From NCBI RefSeq assembly GCF_900458895.1, contig NZ_LR962863.1, positions 558,001 through 622,000 on the forward strand: 64,000 nt of DNA. Direction: 5' to 3'. Source of the DNA: Staphylococcus schleiferi. GTDB lineage: Bacteria; Bacillota; Bacilli; Staphylococcales; Staphylococcaceae. Under the pieces are notes generated by a model that had not been told where the DNA came from, did not search any database, and was given only the letters and a program-made list of their open reading frames with translations. Positions 48,049-57,010 of this stretch are shown here, one piece after another. The position numbers were made by a program, and so were the translations under genes. Within the stretch, counting starts at the first letter, position 1, and each line of letters begins with the position of its first letter.

Positions 48049-49248
48049 ATCAATTACTTAGGTGTTGATATTAGTAAAAGAAGTAGTGTCGTAGCTCATT
48101 ATCATAACGATTAATTTCAAAGAGAATTTACCATTCAAAATAATAAAAATGGTTATAATTATTTATTAAAGTATTTGAATGATTTAGACCACCTACAAAT
48201 CATTTTTGAATCTACTGGTATTTATTCAAGAGGTATGACTCGATTTTGTCGCGTAAATCAAATTAATTATATTGAGATGAACCCGTTAGAAGCTAAATTC
48301 AGAACAAGTTCTTTAAGATCATGGAAAAACGATTAAGCTGATGCACATAAACTTGCGCTTTTGGCATTCAATATGAAGGACGCTAAAATTCAACGTCATA
48401 CTGAAGAAATATATTTTGAGCTTAGAGAACGTGCAAGATTTCATTTAGAAATGGAAAATGATCAAAATAAACTAAAGGTAGAATTAGTTGAAGTGCTTCA
48501 TCAAACATTTCCAGGCTTAGAAAAGTTATTTAAAAATAGGTACTCTAAGATTGCTTTAAATATAGCTAAAGTATTTCCTCATCCCAATTGTGTTTTCGCA
48601 TTAACACATGACGAATTAACTCATACCATACTTAATTCAACAGCTAAAGGCATGTCCATTAAAAAAGCTCAAAAGTATACGAATGATTTGATTTCAATAG
48701 CACAAAATAGCTTCCCTACAGTTAAACAATCTTCATTTCTCGTAGAGAAATTAAGACATCTATGTGATAAATTACTTAAATCTATGCATGAAAAAGATTT
48801 GTTTGATAAAGAGATGATTAAATTAGCTAAGACAACTGATGCGTTTGAAAATATAGTTTCTATTCCTGGGTTAGGAGAATTAACCACTGCTTTACTGATT
48901 GGAGAGCTTGGAGATATAACACATTTTGAAACAAACAAACAACTCAATGCGTATGTCGGAATTGATATAAAACGTTATCAATCAGGTAATTCTATGAGCA
49001 GAGATACAATTAATAAAAGAGGTAATAAGAAAGCTAGACGTTTATTGTTTCTAATCATCATGAATATCATTAGAGGACGAAATCGTTATAAAAATCATGT
49101 TGCAGACTATTACTACAAATTAAGAAAGCAGCCAAATGAGAAACCTCATAAGACTGCAGTCATAGCTAGTGTGAATCGTTTGTTAAAAACCATTCATTAT
49201 CTTATTACTAACAATCAATTATATGATTATCAAAAAGCACCACACTAA
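48049..49248 (+). pseudogene. IS110-family transposase remnant (start lost, two in-frame stops)
   Basis: The continuous family sequence starts at 48049 in the frame used downstream: NYLGVDISKRSSVVA (first catalytic Asp), ESTGIYSRGM (Glu), and NDxADAHKLA (Asp pair). It runs through the C-terminal Transposase_20 domain with SIPGLGELTTALLIGELGDITHF, YVGIDIKRYQSG and RGNKKARRLLF. The start codon position, nine bases after AAAGGAGG, reads ATC instead of ATG. TAA stops interrupt the frame at 48112-48114 and 48334-48336. Both could come from a single change in CAA or AAA. The longest intact piece (48361-49248, 295 residues) lacks the DEDD catalytic domain. The element is therefore dead in cis. Confidence 0.88.
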
Positions 49249-49293
49249 TGTAACCATATAATCATATACATCATAACACCTTATTCAAAAAAA

Positions 49294-50055
49294 TTAAATT
49301 GAACGGGCTAATTTAGTAATGCTTATTTTAAACATAAAGACTTGACTAATCGTAGGAAGAGTCTGGGACAAAATTGTCTCAGTAATCGATGAAATCCGAG
49401 GTTTTCGTAAAAAACGAAAAATCTCGGATTTTTTTCCTTTTACCATCAGTTTAGCTGCACTAGATGCGACTAATTTCCTTAGATTTAATGCCATGAGGAC
49501 AAAGCCAAACTCTCGTTTGACCTTATTTATCCCCCGCACGGACATTCGATTGAATCCCAAAATAGCTTTCATAAATCTAAAAACGGGTTCTACATCAATT
49601 TTTCTTTGATTGTAGATTTTTTGTGTTTCTGGTTTAGAAAGCTTTTGATTAATTTGAGCTTTAAAGTACTCCCAATTATAATTTCTCATGATTTTTTTAT
49701 TTGCTTTTGAATTAGATTTCATACACTGATTTCGAAGTGGACAAGCTGAACGGTTGATGGTTTTATAGGAAGGTGTTTGACGTTGAGAAAGCCACATCAT
49801 GCGAAGACTATCATGAAGTAATCTTTCGATCTTACGTCCAGAGAAAACAGATTGTGTGTAGGCATACAGAATGATTTTTAACATCATTTTAGGATGGTAA
49901 GCAGTCGCACCACGATGGTGTTTGAATCCCTCGAATTTAATATCTGGTATTGATTCAACGATATCATTGACATGTTGGGATAAATCATTATCAGGAATTA
50001 AAATAGATGTTTCTATTAGTAGAGTTAATTGAGACATATTATAATCTTTTTGCAT
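49294..50055 (-). pseudogene. IS1182-family transposase, internally deleted
   Basis: The 253-residue frame begins as a normal IS1182/ISSau3-type transposase (LIPDNDLSQHVNDIVESI, TAYHPKMMLKIILYAYTQSVFSGRKIE, SYKTINR). It then jumps at about 49750 straight into the C-terminal part (ACPLRNQCMK, IDVEPVFRFMKAILGFNRMSVRGINKV, FVLMALNLRKL). Intact members are about 550 residues, so roughly 300 central residues, carrying most of the DDE core, are missing, yet the frame is kept. It is an in-frame deletion derivative and cannot transpose itself. Its end lies only 45 bases from the IS110 remnant. Confidence 0.85.
49391..49431 (-). terminator. Hairpin inside the 3' end of the IS1182-type gene
   Basis: AATCCGAGGTTTTCG pairs with CGAAAAATCTCGGATT with one bulge, and TTTTT follows on the plus strand. 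Such a stem at the element end can block outside transcription entering the element. Confidence 0.5.
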
Positions 50056-50160
50056 AAGGCACCTCGTTAATTTAGTTTTTGTTGTGATGAATTAAATTAT
50101 ACGAAGTGCCTTATTTTTTAAAATATAATGGTGAATGATTACATATATAAGCGAAGTATT

Positions 50161-50231
50161 TATAGCGAGACTCCTGAGGGAACAGGACGAGCCGAAGACT
50201 ACAGGCTGAGGCTGTCCCCTCGGAAAGCGAG
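50161..50231. repeat. Dispersed staphylococcal GC-richer repeat
   Basis: The 71 bases begin AGCGAGACTCCTGAGGGAAC and end CCTCGGAAAGCGAGC. They are less AT-rich than the neighbourhood and internally complementary (GACTCCTGAGGGAACAGGAC versus GTCCCCTCGG). I recall variants of this unit in many staphylococcal genomes, often beside insertion sequences. Its role is unknown. Confidence 0.6.
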
Positions 50232-50263
50232 CCTATATAATACGAAGCATGATAATAAAAAGG

Positions 50264-50302
50264 AAGCTCGAAGACGATTTTTATCAAAATCATCTTCGAG
50301 CT
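50264..50302. terminator. Terminator hairpin, probably for gltS
   Basis: AAGCTCGAAGACGATTTT and AAAATCATCTTCGAGCT pair with one mismatch. On the minus strand the stem is followed by TCCTTTTTATT, suiting the gltS transcript. Confidence 0.65.
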
Positions 50303-50427
50303 ATTTATTTTGGTATTTATGTCCCAGCCTCTTTTTAGCATCCGTTTTAAAATGTTAGCTTAAGAAGTGAAAATAGCTTAGGTATTTTTACTTCAATATC
50401 ATAAATCAATCTCTTACATAATATCCA

Positions 50428-51639
50428 TTAAGGTTTAAAAATATTAATAAAAGTTGTGATAATTGGTACACCGAGTAAATCTACGAGGAATGCACCCACG
50501 ATAGGTACAACAAGATAGGCACGTGGAGAATTCCCAAAATTTTTCGTAATCGCATCTAAATTGGCCATCGCATTAGGTGTTGCACCTAAGCCGTGTCCGA
50601 TAAAACCACCAATCATGACGGCAGCATCATAGTCTTTACCGAGACAACGGAAGACAACAAAGATAGAAAAGAGCGCTACGAAAATAACCTGACAAATGAC
50701 AATAACAATAAGCGGTAGTGCAAGATGATACACATCCGTGAGTTTGATGCTCATTAACGCGATGGATAAAAACACACTCAATGAAATATCGCCAATTTGA
50801 TTTGTCAGTTTTAAATCAATTAAATTTAAGTTCGTATACTCTGAAATGTTACGGATGATGACAGCGATAAACATAGACGCAACATATAATGGAATATTCA
50901 AGCCTGACCATTCACTAAATGCTTTGCCTAAAAATGTCCCTAATCCCATACAAAATAGGATGACCGTCATTTGAATGAAAAAGACTTCGTTAATAGAAAA
51001 GTTTTTATGTAAGCGACGATTAATGTCGATTTCTGAATAATCTTTTTGTGTTTCTTCTGTATGTGCAGGTGCTAAATCGTGTTTTTTTATAAGGTAACGC
51101 ACAACGGGGCCACCCATTAAGCCACCAGCAACAAGACCCAGTGTTGCCGCCGCTAATGCTGCCGTTACAGCTGAGTCAATACCATAACTTTGAATTGTTT
51201 GACCATATGCAGTGGCATTCCCATGTCCACCTTCCATTGACATGGCACCGGCAGTTAACCCGAGTAAAGGATCAATATGTAAAACTTTTGCCATTGAAAC
51301 CCCAATGATATTTTGGAATGTCGCAAGCACACCACATAAAATCCAATAGACGATTAATACTTTTCCACCCAGTTTTAATAACTTGAATGAAGCGCCTAAA
51401 CCAATTGTTGTAAAAAAGGCAAGCATAAAAAAGTCTCTGAAAAAGTCACCGTCTAATTTAATATGAAGCACACCTGTTGAAGAAAGAATCGCAGATATAA
51501 TCGCAAAAATCAGTCCACCGATTACGGGTGAAGGGATGCTTAATCGATTAAAAAGTGCAACTTTATTGACGATTGCTTGACCAATAATAAGCAATAGACA
51601 CGCAACAAACAACGTTGTAATACTGTTCAGCTCTATCAC
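50428..51639 (-). CDS. gltS: Sodium/glutamate symporter GltS
   Basis: The 403-residue membrane protein has about ten helices and two re-entrant Gly-rich segments typical of the ESS family: LTAGAMSMEGGHGNATAYG and GGFIGHGLGATPNAMANLDAI. It imports glutamate with sodium. The start is GTG at 51637-51639 with GGGGGAA eight bases upstream. The gene is monocistronic. The AraC-type gene behind it reads the same way but is separated by 145 bases. Confidence 0.93.
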   Translation of the reverse strand: MIELNSITTLFVACLLLIIGQAIVNKVALFNRLSIPSPVIGGLIFAIISAILSSTGVLHIKLDGDFFRDFFMLAFFTTIGLGASFKLLKLGGKVLIVYWILCGVLATFQNIIGVSMAKVLHIDPLLGLTAGAMSMEGGHGNATAYGQTIQSYGIDSAVTAALAAATLGLVAGGLMGGPVVRYLIKKHDLAPAHTEETQKDYSEIDINRRLHKNFSINEVFFIQMTVILFCMGLGTFLGKAFSEWSGLNIPLYVASMFIAVIIRNISEYTNLNLIDLKLTNQIGDISLSVFLSIALMSIKLTDVYHLALPLIVIVICQVIFVALFSIFVVFRCLGKDYDAAVMIGGFIGHGLGATPNAMANLDAITKNFGNSPRAYLVVPIVGAFLVDLLGVPIITTFINIFKP

Positions 51640-51784
51640 TGTTACGTTCCCCCTTTAAGTTAATGAAATAGAAAGGGCTTTCAACCCCATACTAAATAAT
51701 TATACTTTTTTTAAGGGCAAAAATCTATATAAATATAAAATTGGATGTAATCTCTCACAATATACTATTATTAAATAGTTCAAA

Positions 51785-52618
51785 TTAATCAGAAGGTTGT
51801 TGTGATTTTCTATATGCTGTTGCACTCATGCCAAACTGTTTTTTGAAAGTTTTAGAAAAAAGGAGAGGGTCTTTATAACCAACACGATATGCGATTTCTT
51901 GGATTTGCAAGTTGGTTCCTTTAAAAAGTTTTGAAGCTTGATACATCCGAACATGGATTAAGTAATTTTGTGGGGATTGATCGATATGTTTTTTGAACAT
52001 TTTATACAAGTAGCTTCGGCTCACATTGACGTGCTTTGCGACATCGGCAATCGTAATGGCCTTCATATAATTGTCATTGATATAGCGGATCGCTTCACGC
52101 ACATTTGAATAAATCTCAGTCTGAACAACAGCAAACGGTTTTGGGAAATGCAAATGTAACTGATAGAGCAGTTCATACAAGTCACGCATATGCTGGATAT
52201 CATCTGATGCTTCAGTCGAATAGTGAACCGAGCGATGACACATGCGATAAATGATATGTTCAATCGCACCCGTGTTTTCATTTTGGACTACAATACGCTC
52301 TTTTAAAGTGGTTCGATTCAAATAGTCTAGTGCAATTTTGCCACTAAAGCCGACCCAATAATAAGTCCACGGCTCATTTAGTTCTGATTCATAATGAACT
52401 TCCATACCTTGTTGAAGCAGAAATAAATCACCCGGTTTTAAAATATAAGTTTGATTTTGATAAATGAGTCTGCCAGTCCCTGCCATGACGATATGTAATA
52501 CAGCCGGTTTTGACACAGTATATTGGTAACCCCCTTGAGGCGTTCCAACTTCGATGCCACACTCATCAACGTGTGCCTCGAATTGGTCTTTTTTAAACAT
52601 TTTCCATAATATTTGCAT
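51785..52618 (-). CDS. AraC-family regulator with sugar-binding-type cupin domain
   Basis: The 277-residue protein has an N-terminal cupin of the arabinose-binding type (GTGRLIYQNQTYILKPGDLFLLQQGMEVHYESELNEPWTYYWVGFSG, about 48-95). Its C-terminal AraC domain has both helix-turn-helices (ITIADVAKHVNVSRSYLYKMFKKH and IQEIAYRVGYKDPLLFSKTFKKQFG). Regulators of this layout usually respond to a sugar and control a nearby glycosidase or transporter. Its divergent neighbour encodes a GH2-like sugar-binding protein, consistent with that. AGAAGGTG lies upstream of the ATG at 52616-52618. Confidence 0.88.
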   Translation of the reverse strand: MQILWKMFKKDQFEAHVDECGIEVGTPQGGYQYTVSKPAVLHIVMAGTGRLIYQNQTYILKPGDLFLLQQGMEVHYESELNEPWTYYWVGFSGKIALDYLNRTTLKERIVVQNENTGAIEHIIYRMCHRSVHYSTEASDDIQHMRDLYELLYQLHLHFPKPFAVVQTEIYSNVREAIRYINDNYMKAITIADVAKHVNVSRSYLYKMFKKHIDQSPQNYLIHVRMYQASKLFKGTNLQIQEIAYRVGYKDPLLFSKTFKKQFGMSATAYRKSQQPSD

Positions 52619-52753
52619 GCCAACACCTTCTGCTTAAAGATATGGAAACATTTTACCATAATTTGTGATGATTGGTATATATTCTCATATCTTTTATAGT
52701 GTTAAATTAATTGTATAATAAAAAATAATATTCTATTTAGAGGTGTATGGAAA

Positions 52754-53617
52754 ATGAAAAAATTAAGGAATAAGCCAATGCGACAGGCGCAACCTCAACC
52801 CCTTGCACGTAGAATACGTTATATACCTTATATTAATCGACATGTTTTTAATTCGTATTCTATGGATTATATAAATCATACAATAACCGTTTTAGCTGGT
52901 GAATGGGAGTCAACAGTGAAACGCTTTGAGACTGACGAAGAAGTCGCTTACACATGGGAGAAGTCGGAACAGCATGATTCAGGGGATGTCGGATTAGATT
53001 TAGAACAACTTGGATGTACGAACTGGTTAAGTTACCAACAATATTTTGATATCAAAGACTTTGATGACAGTAAAGATTATCATCTAAATATAGAAGGCAT
53101 CAATCAACTTTTTCTCATTAAAGTGAATGACATGAGTTTGGGGGTTGTCGATACAACGCAAGCCGTAATTGAATTCGATGTGACGGCGATGATTAATGGG
53201 CAAAATAATAAGATAGAGTTAATCACTGGTTTTCAGTCAATGGATGTTGTAAGCGATTCAGCTGAGCTAGATTTCGAAATGGATTTATGCCAAAATCTTT
53301 ATATTTTAGAACGGGCGAATGATCGTATTGAGAATTATGAAATCGTCATTAAAGATATCAATCAGCATGGTTTGATGCTACAATTACAGATTTTAGATAT
53401 TGATGGTGCACCGCTTCCTTCCTTTGTGCTTGTTGATGCCGAAGCGCGTATGATATTGGAAAGTGACATTGATATAGATAAGGTGACATCAATTCATATT
53501 CCGCTTAGTCAAGATGGACATCCTCCTTTTATTTTGTATATAGAAACCGAACATGAAACCATTGCACATCGTATTGAGATCAATGGAAAACATGAACCAG
53601 TTGTCCTAACACATTAA
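52754..53617 (+). CDS. GH2-like sugar-binding protein without catalytic domain
   Basis: The 287-residue protein is not one I can name. Its middle (about 70-150) resembles the N-terminal jelly-roll domain of family 2 glycosidases: WLSYQQYFDI, LNIEGINQLFLIKVNDMSLGVVDTTQAVIEFDVTAMINGQNNKIEL, the pattern in which an appended sugar module builds the beta-galactosidase entrance. The second half could be an immunoglobulin-like strand domain. The TIM barrel with catalytic Glu residues is absent, and the frame ends at a clear stop followed by a terminator. There is no signal peptide. It is divergent from a sugar-type AraC regulator. The domain reading is by eye and moderate. Confidence 0.6.
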   Translation: MKKLRNKPMRQAQPQPLARRIRYIPYINRHVFNSYSMDYINHTITVLAGEWESTVKRFETDEEVAYTWEKSEQHDSGDVGLDLEQLGCTNWLSYQQYFDIKDFDDSKDYHLNIEGINQLFLIKVNDMSLGVVDTTQAVIEFDVTAMINGQNNKIELITGFQSMDVVSDSAELDFEMDLCQNLYILERANDRIENYEIVIKDINQHGLMLQLQILDIDGAPLPSFVLVDAEARMILESDIDIDKVTSIHIPLSQDGHPPFILYIETEHETIAHRIEINGKHEPVVLTH

Positions 53618-53642
53618 AAAACGAATATAAGCATCAAAAAAT

Positions 53643-53688
53643 AAAACACAACCATTCATTATTGAAAGATTGTGTTTTAATTTTTAAT
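53643..53688 (+). terminator. Terminator after the GH2-like gene
   Basis: AAAACACAA (from about 53643) pairs with TTGTGTTTT (to about 53682), followed by AATTTTT. Confidence 0.65.
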
Positions 53689-53725
53689 CAGTACCTTGTA
53701 ATGTTTAATAGCTTAGGTAAGTTAA

Positions 53726-53746
53726 GTTTAGTATTATACTTTAAAC
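53726..53746 (+). promoter_or_regulatory. Candidate PadR operator / promoter
   Basis: An imperfect palindrome GTTTAGTAT-T-ATACTTTAAAC includes the perfect core AGTATTATACT and a -10-like TATACT, 34 bases before the PadR start. Autoregulation is typical of PadR genes. The evidence is the symmetry and position only. Confidence 0.4.
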
Positions 53747-53779
53747 AGTACTGATTGATGTATAGTTGGAGGTTTTGTG

Positions 53780-54100
53780 ATGAATATACAATTTAAAAAA
53801 GGTGCATTAGAAATGATTGTCCTTTTGATTATTAAAGGAGAGGCACAATATGGTTACTCCCTTGTGCAAAACATTTCTAAGCGAATGATGATTGCAGAAG
53901 GTACCGTTTATCCCTTATTAAGGCGTTTAGTGAAAGAGGGTTATCTTTCGACATATTATCAACCTTCAACAGAAGGACCAGCAAGAAAATATTATGAATT
54001 AACAGAGTTAGGTTTGGTGCGCTTGAATCAATTAAAATCGGAATGGCGTGCGTTTGTAGATATCGTACAACTATTTATAGAAGAGAGTGAGCAAGCATGA
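53780..54100 (+). CDS. PadR-family transcriptional regulator
   Basis: The 106-residue protein is a minimal PadR (subfamily with a single C-terminal dimer helix): FKKGALEMIVLLIIKGEAQYGYSLVQNI, then the wing EGTVYPLLRRLVKEGYLSTYYQ and ARKYYELTELGLVRL. It represses the operon it heads and responds to stress or antibiotics. It overlaps the DUF1700 gene by four bases. ATG 53780 has GGAGG seven bases upstream and is preferred to GTG 53777. Confidence 0.92.
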   Translation: MNIQFKKGALEMIVLLIIKGEAQYGYSLVQNISKRMMIAEGTVYPLLRRLVKEGYLSTYYQPSTEGPARKYYELTELGLVRLNQLKSEWRAFVDIVQLFIEESEQA

Positions 54101-54654
54101 CAAAGAATGAATATTTAGCCTTACTTTATGAGCATTTGAAAAATATGTCTGAAACAGAGAAACAGGATATTGTCTCAGAATACGAAAATCATTTTATTGA
54201 AGGTTTGAATGATGGCAAAACTGAACAACAAATCGTCAAGATGCTAGGTCATCCTAAAGATATGGCGAAAGCAATTAATGCTGAAAGTGCAGTAGGTGAA
54301 GCAGAAAAGCACAAGGGTTTTTCTAATACGGGACAAGCAATTATAACTGTATTAGGGTTGAGCGTTATTAATTTTATTTTAATTACAGGTCCATTATTGA
54401 TATACATTAGTTTGCTTATCAGCCTTGCATTCGTAGGACTCATTGGCTTGGCAGCCCCTTTTTTAGTGTTCTATCAACAAAAGTTTACAACAGCCCTTGT
54501 TTTAATTTCAGATTGGTTTGCAGCGATAGGGTGGCTTGGCTTAGGTATCATGCTCGTCGTTTTAATCATTATTATTGTGAAATGGAGTTACTTGATTGTC
54601 ATTAAATATTTAAAATGGAATATTCAATTGATCAAGAGAGGTGATCAATCATGA
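54097..54654 (+). CDS. DUF1700 (HAAS-type) membrane protein
   Basis: The 185-residue protein has a cytoplasmic N-terminal helical domain of the HAAS/DUF1700 type (YLALLYEHLKNMSETEKQDIVSEYENHFIEGLNDGKTEQQIVKMLGHP) followed by three or four hydrophobic helices. Genes of this type sit between PadR regulators and DUF4097 proteins in many Firmicutes and are thought to sense or relay envelope state. Its exact role is unknown. It overlaps both neighbours by four bases (ATGA), so translation is coupled. Confidence 0.9.
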   Translation: MTKNEYLALLYEHLKNMSETEKQDIVSEYENHFIEGLNDGKTEQQIVKMLGHPKDMAKAINAESAVGEAEKHKGFSNTGQAIITVLGLSVINFILITGPLLIYISLLISLAFVGLIGLAAPFLVFYQQKFTTALVLISDWFAAIGWLGLGIMLVVLIIIIVKWSYLIVIKYLKWNIQLIKRGDQS

Positions 54655-55472
54655 AAAAGACACTCAAGATTTTATTTTTAGTCGGCTTGCTCCTCTTTAT
54701 CGTTGGTATTGTAGGTACCATCTATTACACCTTTTTTAATCAACAGTCTAAAGTGCACTATGACAAAATAGAGAAGAAGTTTGATACGTCTCAAATAAAA
54801 TCGCTACATATTGAAGCTAAAGGAAAAGATGTGGAATTTACTACTGGGAATCAACTCAAAATTGAAGGTGCGTTTACTGACAAGAAAAATGCGATTCAAG
54901 CTAAGCAACATCAACAACAATTAAATATTAACATTAAAGGAAATGATGCAGTAGAACCTCGTATTAATGTCAATCCTTTTAAAGATGTAGAACGTCATAA
55001 AGTGTTAATCACGATTCCAAAATCGAAATTAGATGAACTTTCATTAAAGTCAGCAAAAAGTGCCATGAATATCGAACAATTAAATATCAATAAGTTGAGT
55101 GTAGATACAGATTCTGGCTCAATCGTAATCAATCATAGTCAGATCGATACGCTGAATGCGCAAATAGGTTCTGGTTTTATAGAAAGCGAATCAACAGATT
55201 ATAAAGAGATACTCATTCATAACCGTTTAGGTCATACAGATTTAAGTGATGTACCAATAGATATTCCGATAACAATTGAAAATGAAAAAGGAGGCGTCGA
55301 AGTCACTTATAAAACACAGCCCCGTAATACGAGATTCGATATACAAAATCGCTATGGGAATGTCGATTTAGAAGATATTGAAAACTTAAAGCATAAGCAA
55401 GTTGGTGAAGGACAGCATCGGGTCGTTATTAAAAATAAGACGGGTTATGTTACTTTTTCAACTGATGATTAA
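54651..55472 (+). CDS. DUF4097-family membrane-anchored beta-helix-like protein
   Basis: The 273-residue protein has an N-terminal transmembrane helix (about 7-29) and an extracytoplasmic domain of repeating short beta strands (SLHIEAKGKDVEFTTGNQLKIEG..., LSLKSAKSAMNIEQLNINKLSVDTDSGSI). This is the DUF4097 putative-adhesin fold. The family name is only a label; no adhesin activity is shown by the sequence. It is the third gene of the PadR operon and overlaps DUF1700 by four bases. Confidence 0.9.
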   Translation: MKKTLKILFLVGLLLFIVGIVGTIYYTFFNQQSKVHYDKIEKKFDTSQIKSLHIEAKGKDVEFTTGNQLKIEGAFTDKKNAIQAKQHQQQLNINIKGNDAVEPRINVNPFKDVERHKVLITIPKSKLDELSLKSAKSAMNIEQLNINKLSVDTDSGSIVINHSQIDTLNAQIGSGFIESESTDYKEILIHNRLGHTDLSDVPIDIPITIENEKGGVEVTYKTQPRNTRFDIQNRYGNVDLEDIENLKHKQVGEGQHRVVIKNKTGYVTFSTDD

Positions 55473-55631
55473 GAAAACGACTTTATACGAAAACCATCAT
55501 TTGTTTGGATTGTATGATAGTGAGTAAATAATCTTAAAACGAATATGTAGAAGTAATGAAGCAAGTGACTTGTCAAAGTTAAATAATGGTGTATAATCCT
55601 TATCGTGAAACTAAGGTATAAGGAGAAAGAG

Positions 55632-56954
55632 ATGTCACAAGAATTAAGAAGTCAAAAACAGTATGGTGCACTCGCATTATTACCCCTTATCATTTTTCTC
55701 GTCTTATATATTGGGGTAGGTTTATATTTTACTGCGATAGGTGCTAAAGACCCATTCAGTCGATTGCCACGGCATGTTGCGATATTTATAGCCATAGTTA
55801 TTGCTTGGGTTTGTTATGATCGGAAAACACCAGTTGCGAAAAAGATTAAGATCTTTACTGAAAACGCGGGTTCTTCAGGTATTGCTGAACTTGGATTAAT
55901 TTTATTGTTAGCAGGAGGATTCGCGAGCGCTGCTTCTGCGATGGGCGGACAAGAAGCAATGGTAAATATGGGGCTTTCAGTCATACCACCAAGTTTACTC
56001 ATACCTGGTATCTTTGTGATGAGTGCTTTTGTAGCCACATCATTAGGGACATCAACGGGAACGCAAGCGGCGTTTATCCCGATTGGTGTTGCTGTAGCAC
56101 AGTCTGCTGACTTAAATGTTGCAGCCGCTGCAGCTGCTGTCATTGCAGGGGCTTATTTCGGGGATAACTTGTCTATTATTTCAGATACAACAATCGCTGC
56201 AACAACAGGTGTCGGTGCTAAAGTGAAAGACAAGTTTAAAGCGAATTTTTTAATCGCACTTCCAGCTGCGGTGATTACATTTATTATTTATGCCATTGTG
56301 GGTGGTACGGGACATATTGATAAAGATTTAAGTTATAACTTTATTGATTTACTTCCTTATTTATTTGTGTTGGTTGCTGCTATTGCAGGAATGAACGTCA
56401 TGCTCGTCCTTATTTCGGGGATTTTACTCACAGGCGTGATTGGTGTAGCAAGAGGAAATATTGGCGTTTTTGAATGGACTACTAAAATAGGTGAAGGTAT
56501 GGAAGGTACCTTTATGATTTTCCTTATCGCGTTTTTAATTTCCGGACTTGTTGCGTTGATTCGATATTACGGGGGTATCGATTGGATTATTGAAACGATG
56601 AAAAAACGTGCGAATGGACCGAAAAGCGCTGAATATGCGATGAGCTTTCTATCAGGCTTTTTATCCGCTGCATTAGTGCATAATGTGGTCGCAATTATTA
56701 TATCAGCACCGATTGCTAAAGAAATTGGACAAATGTATAAAATTGCGCCCAAACGAATGGCAAGCTTATTAGATATCTTTGCAGCGAGTGCATTGATGGT
56801 ACTACCGCACGATAGTGGTATGTTAATGGCCGAACAATTTGGTCATGTCACATATTTAGAAGTATTGAAATATTCGTTTTATCCAATTATTTTAGTTATT
56901 TGTACCATTATTTCGATTCATATCGGTATGTTTCGTAGGAAAGAAACAGCATAA
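55632..56954 (+). CDS. NhaC-type Na+/H+ antiporter family protein
   Basis: The 440-residue carrier has about 11 helices and two similar halves. The repeated motifs are GTSTGTQAAFIPIG / AYFGDNLSIISDTTIAATTG in the first half and AALVHNVVAIIISAPIAKEIG / PHDSGMLMAEQFG in the second. This is the NhaC/ion transporter superfamily, exchanging cations or a small metabolite for protons. The substrate is not certain. ATG 55632 follows AAGGAGA. The gene stands alone, ending in a shared terminator. Confidence 0.85.
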   Translation: MSQELRSQKQYGALALLPLIIFLVLYIGVGLYFTAIGAKDPFSRLPRHVAIFIAIVIAWVCYDRKTPVAKKIKIFTENAGSSGIAELGLILLLAGGFASAASAMGGQEAMVNMGLSVIPPSLLIPGIFVMSAFVATSLGTSTGTQAAFIPIGVAVAQSADLNVAAAAAAVIAGAYFGDNLSIISDTTIAATTGVGAKVKDKFKANFLIALPAAVITFIIYAIVGGTGHIDKDLSYNFIDLLPYLFVLVAAIAGMNVMLVLISGILLTGVIGVARGNIGVFEWTTKIGEGMEGTFMIFLIAFLISGLVALIRYYGGIDWIIETMKKRANGPKSAEYAMSFLSGFLSAALVHNVVAIIISAPIAKEIGQMYKIAPKRMASLLDIFAASALMVLPHDSGMLMAEQFGHVTYLEVLKYSFYPIILVICTIISIHIGMFRRKETA

Positions 56955-56955
56955 A

Positions 56956-57009
56956 GAAAAAGCAATGGATTTCGAACAGCGTTTTCAGTTCGAGATTCAT
57001 TGCTTTTTT
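56956..57009. terminator. Bidirectional terminator antiporter / mpg
   Basis: AAAAAGCAATGGATTTCGAAC pairs with GTTCGAGATTCATTGCTTTTTT with few mismatches, around AGCGTTTTCA, between convergent genes. Confidence 0.9.
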
Positions 57010-57010
57010 A

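Larger units (their letters stand above)
50056..50427. other. Spacer with IS1182 end, dispersed repeat and terminator
   Basis: This 372-base region upstream of the deleted transposase contains the repeat at 50161-50231 and a hairpin at 50264-50302. No gene is present; short frames crossing the repeat are not protein-like. Confidence 0.6.

Noticed and set aside
48361..49248. A functional 295-residue transposase gene
   Set aside because: The frame continues upstream to 48049 with family sequence interrupted by stops, so the piece is a fragment lacking the nuclease domain.
50128..50358. Opposed short frames across the dispersed repeat at 50161-50231
   Set aside because: They arise from the GC-richer repeat lacking stops on both strands; such frames recur wherever the repeat occurs.
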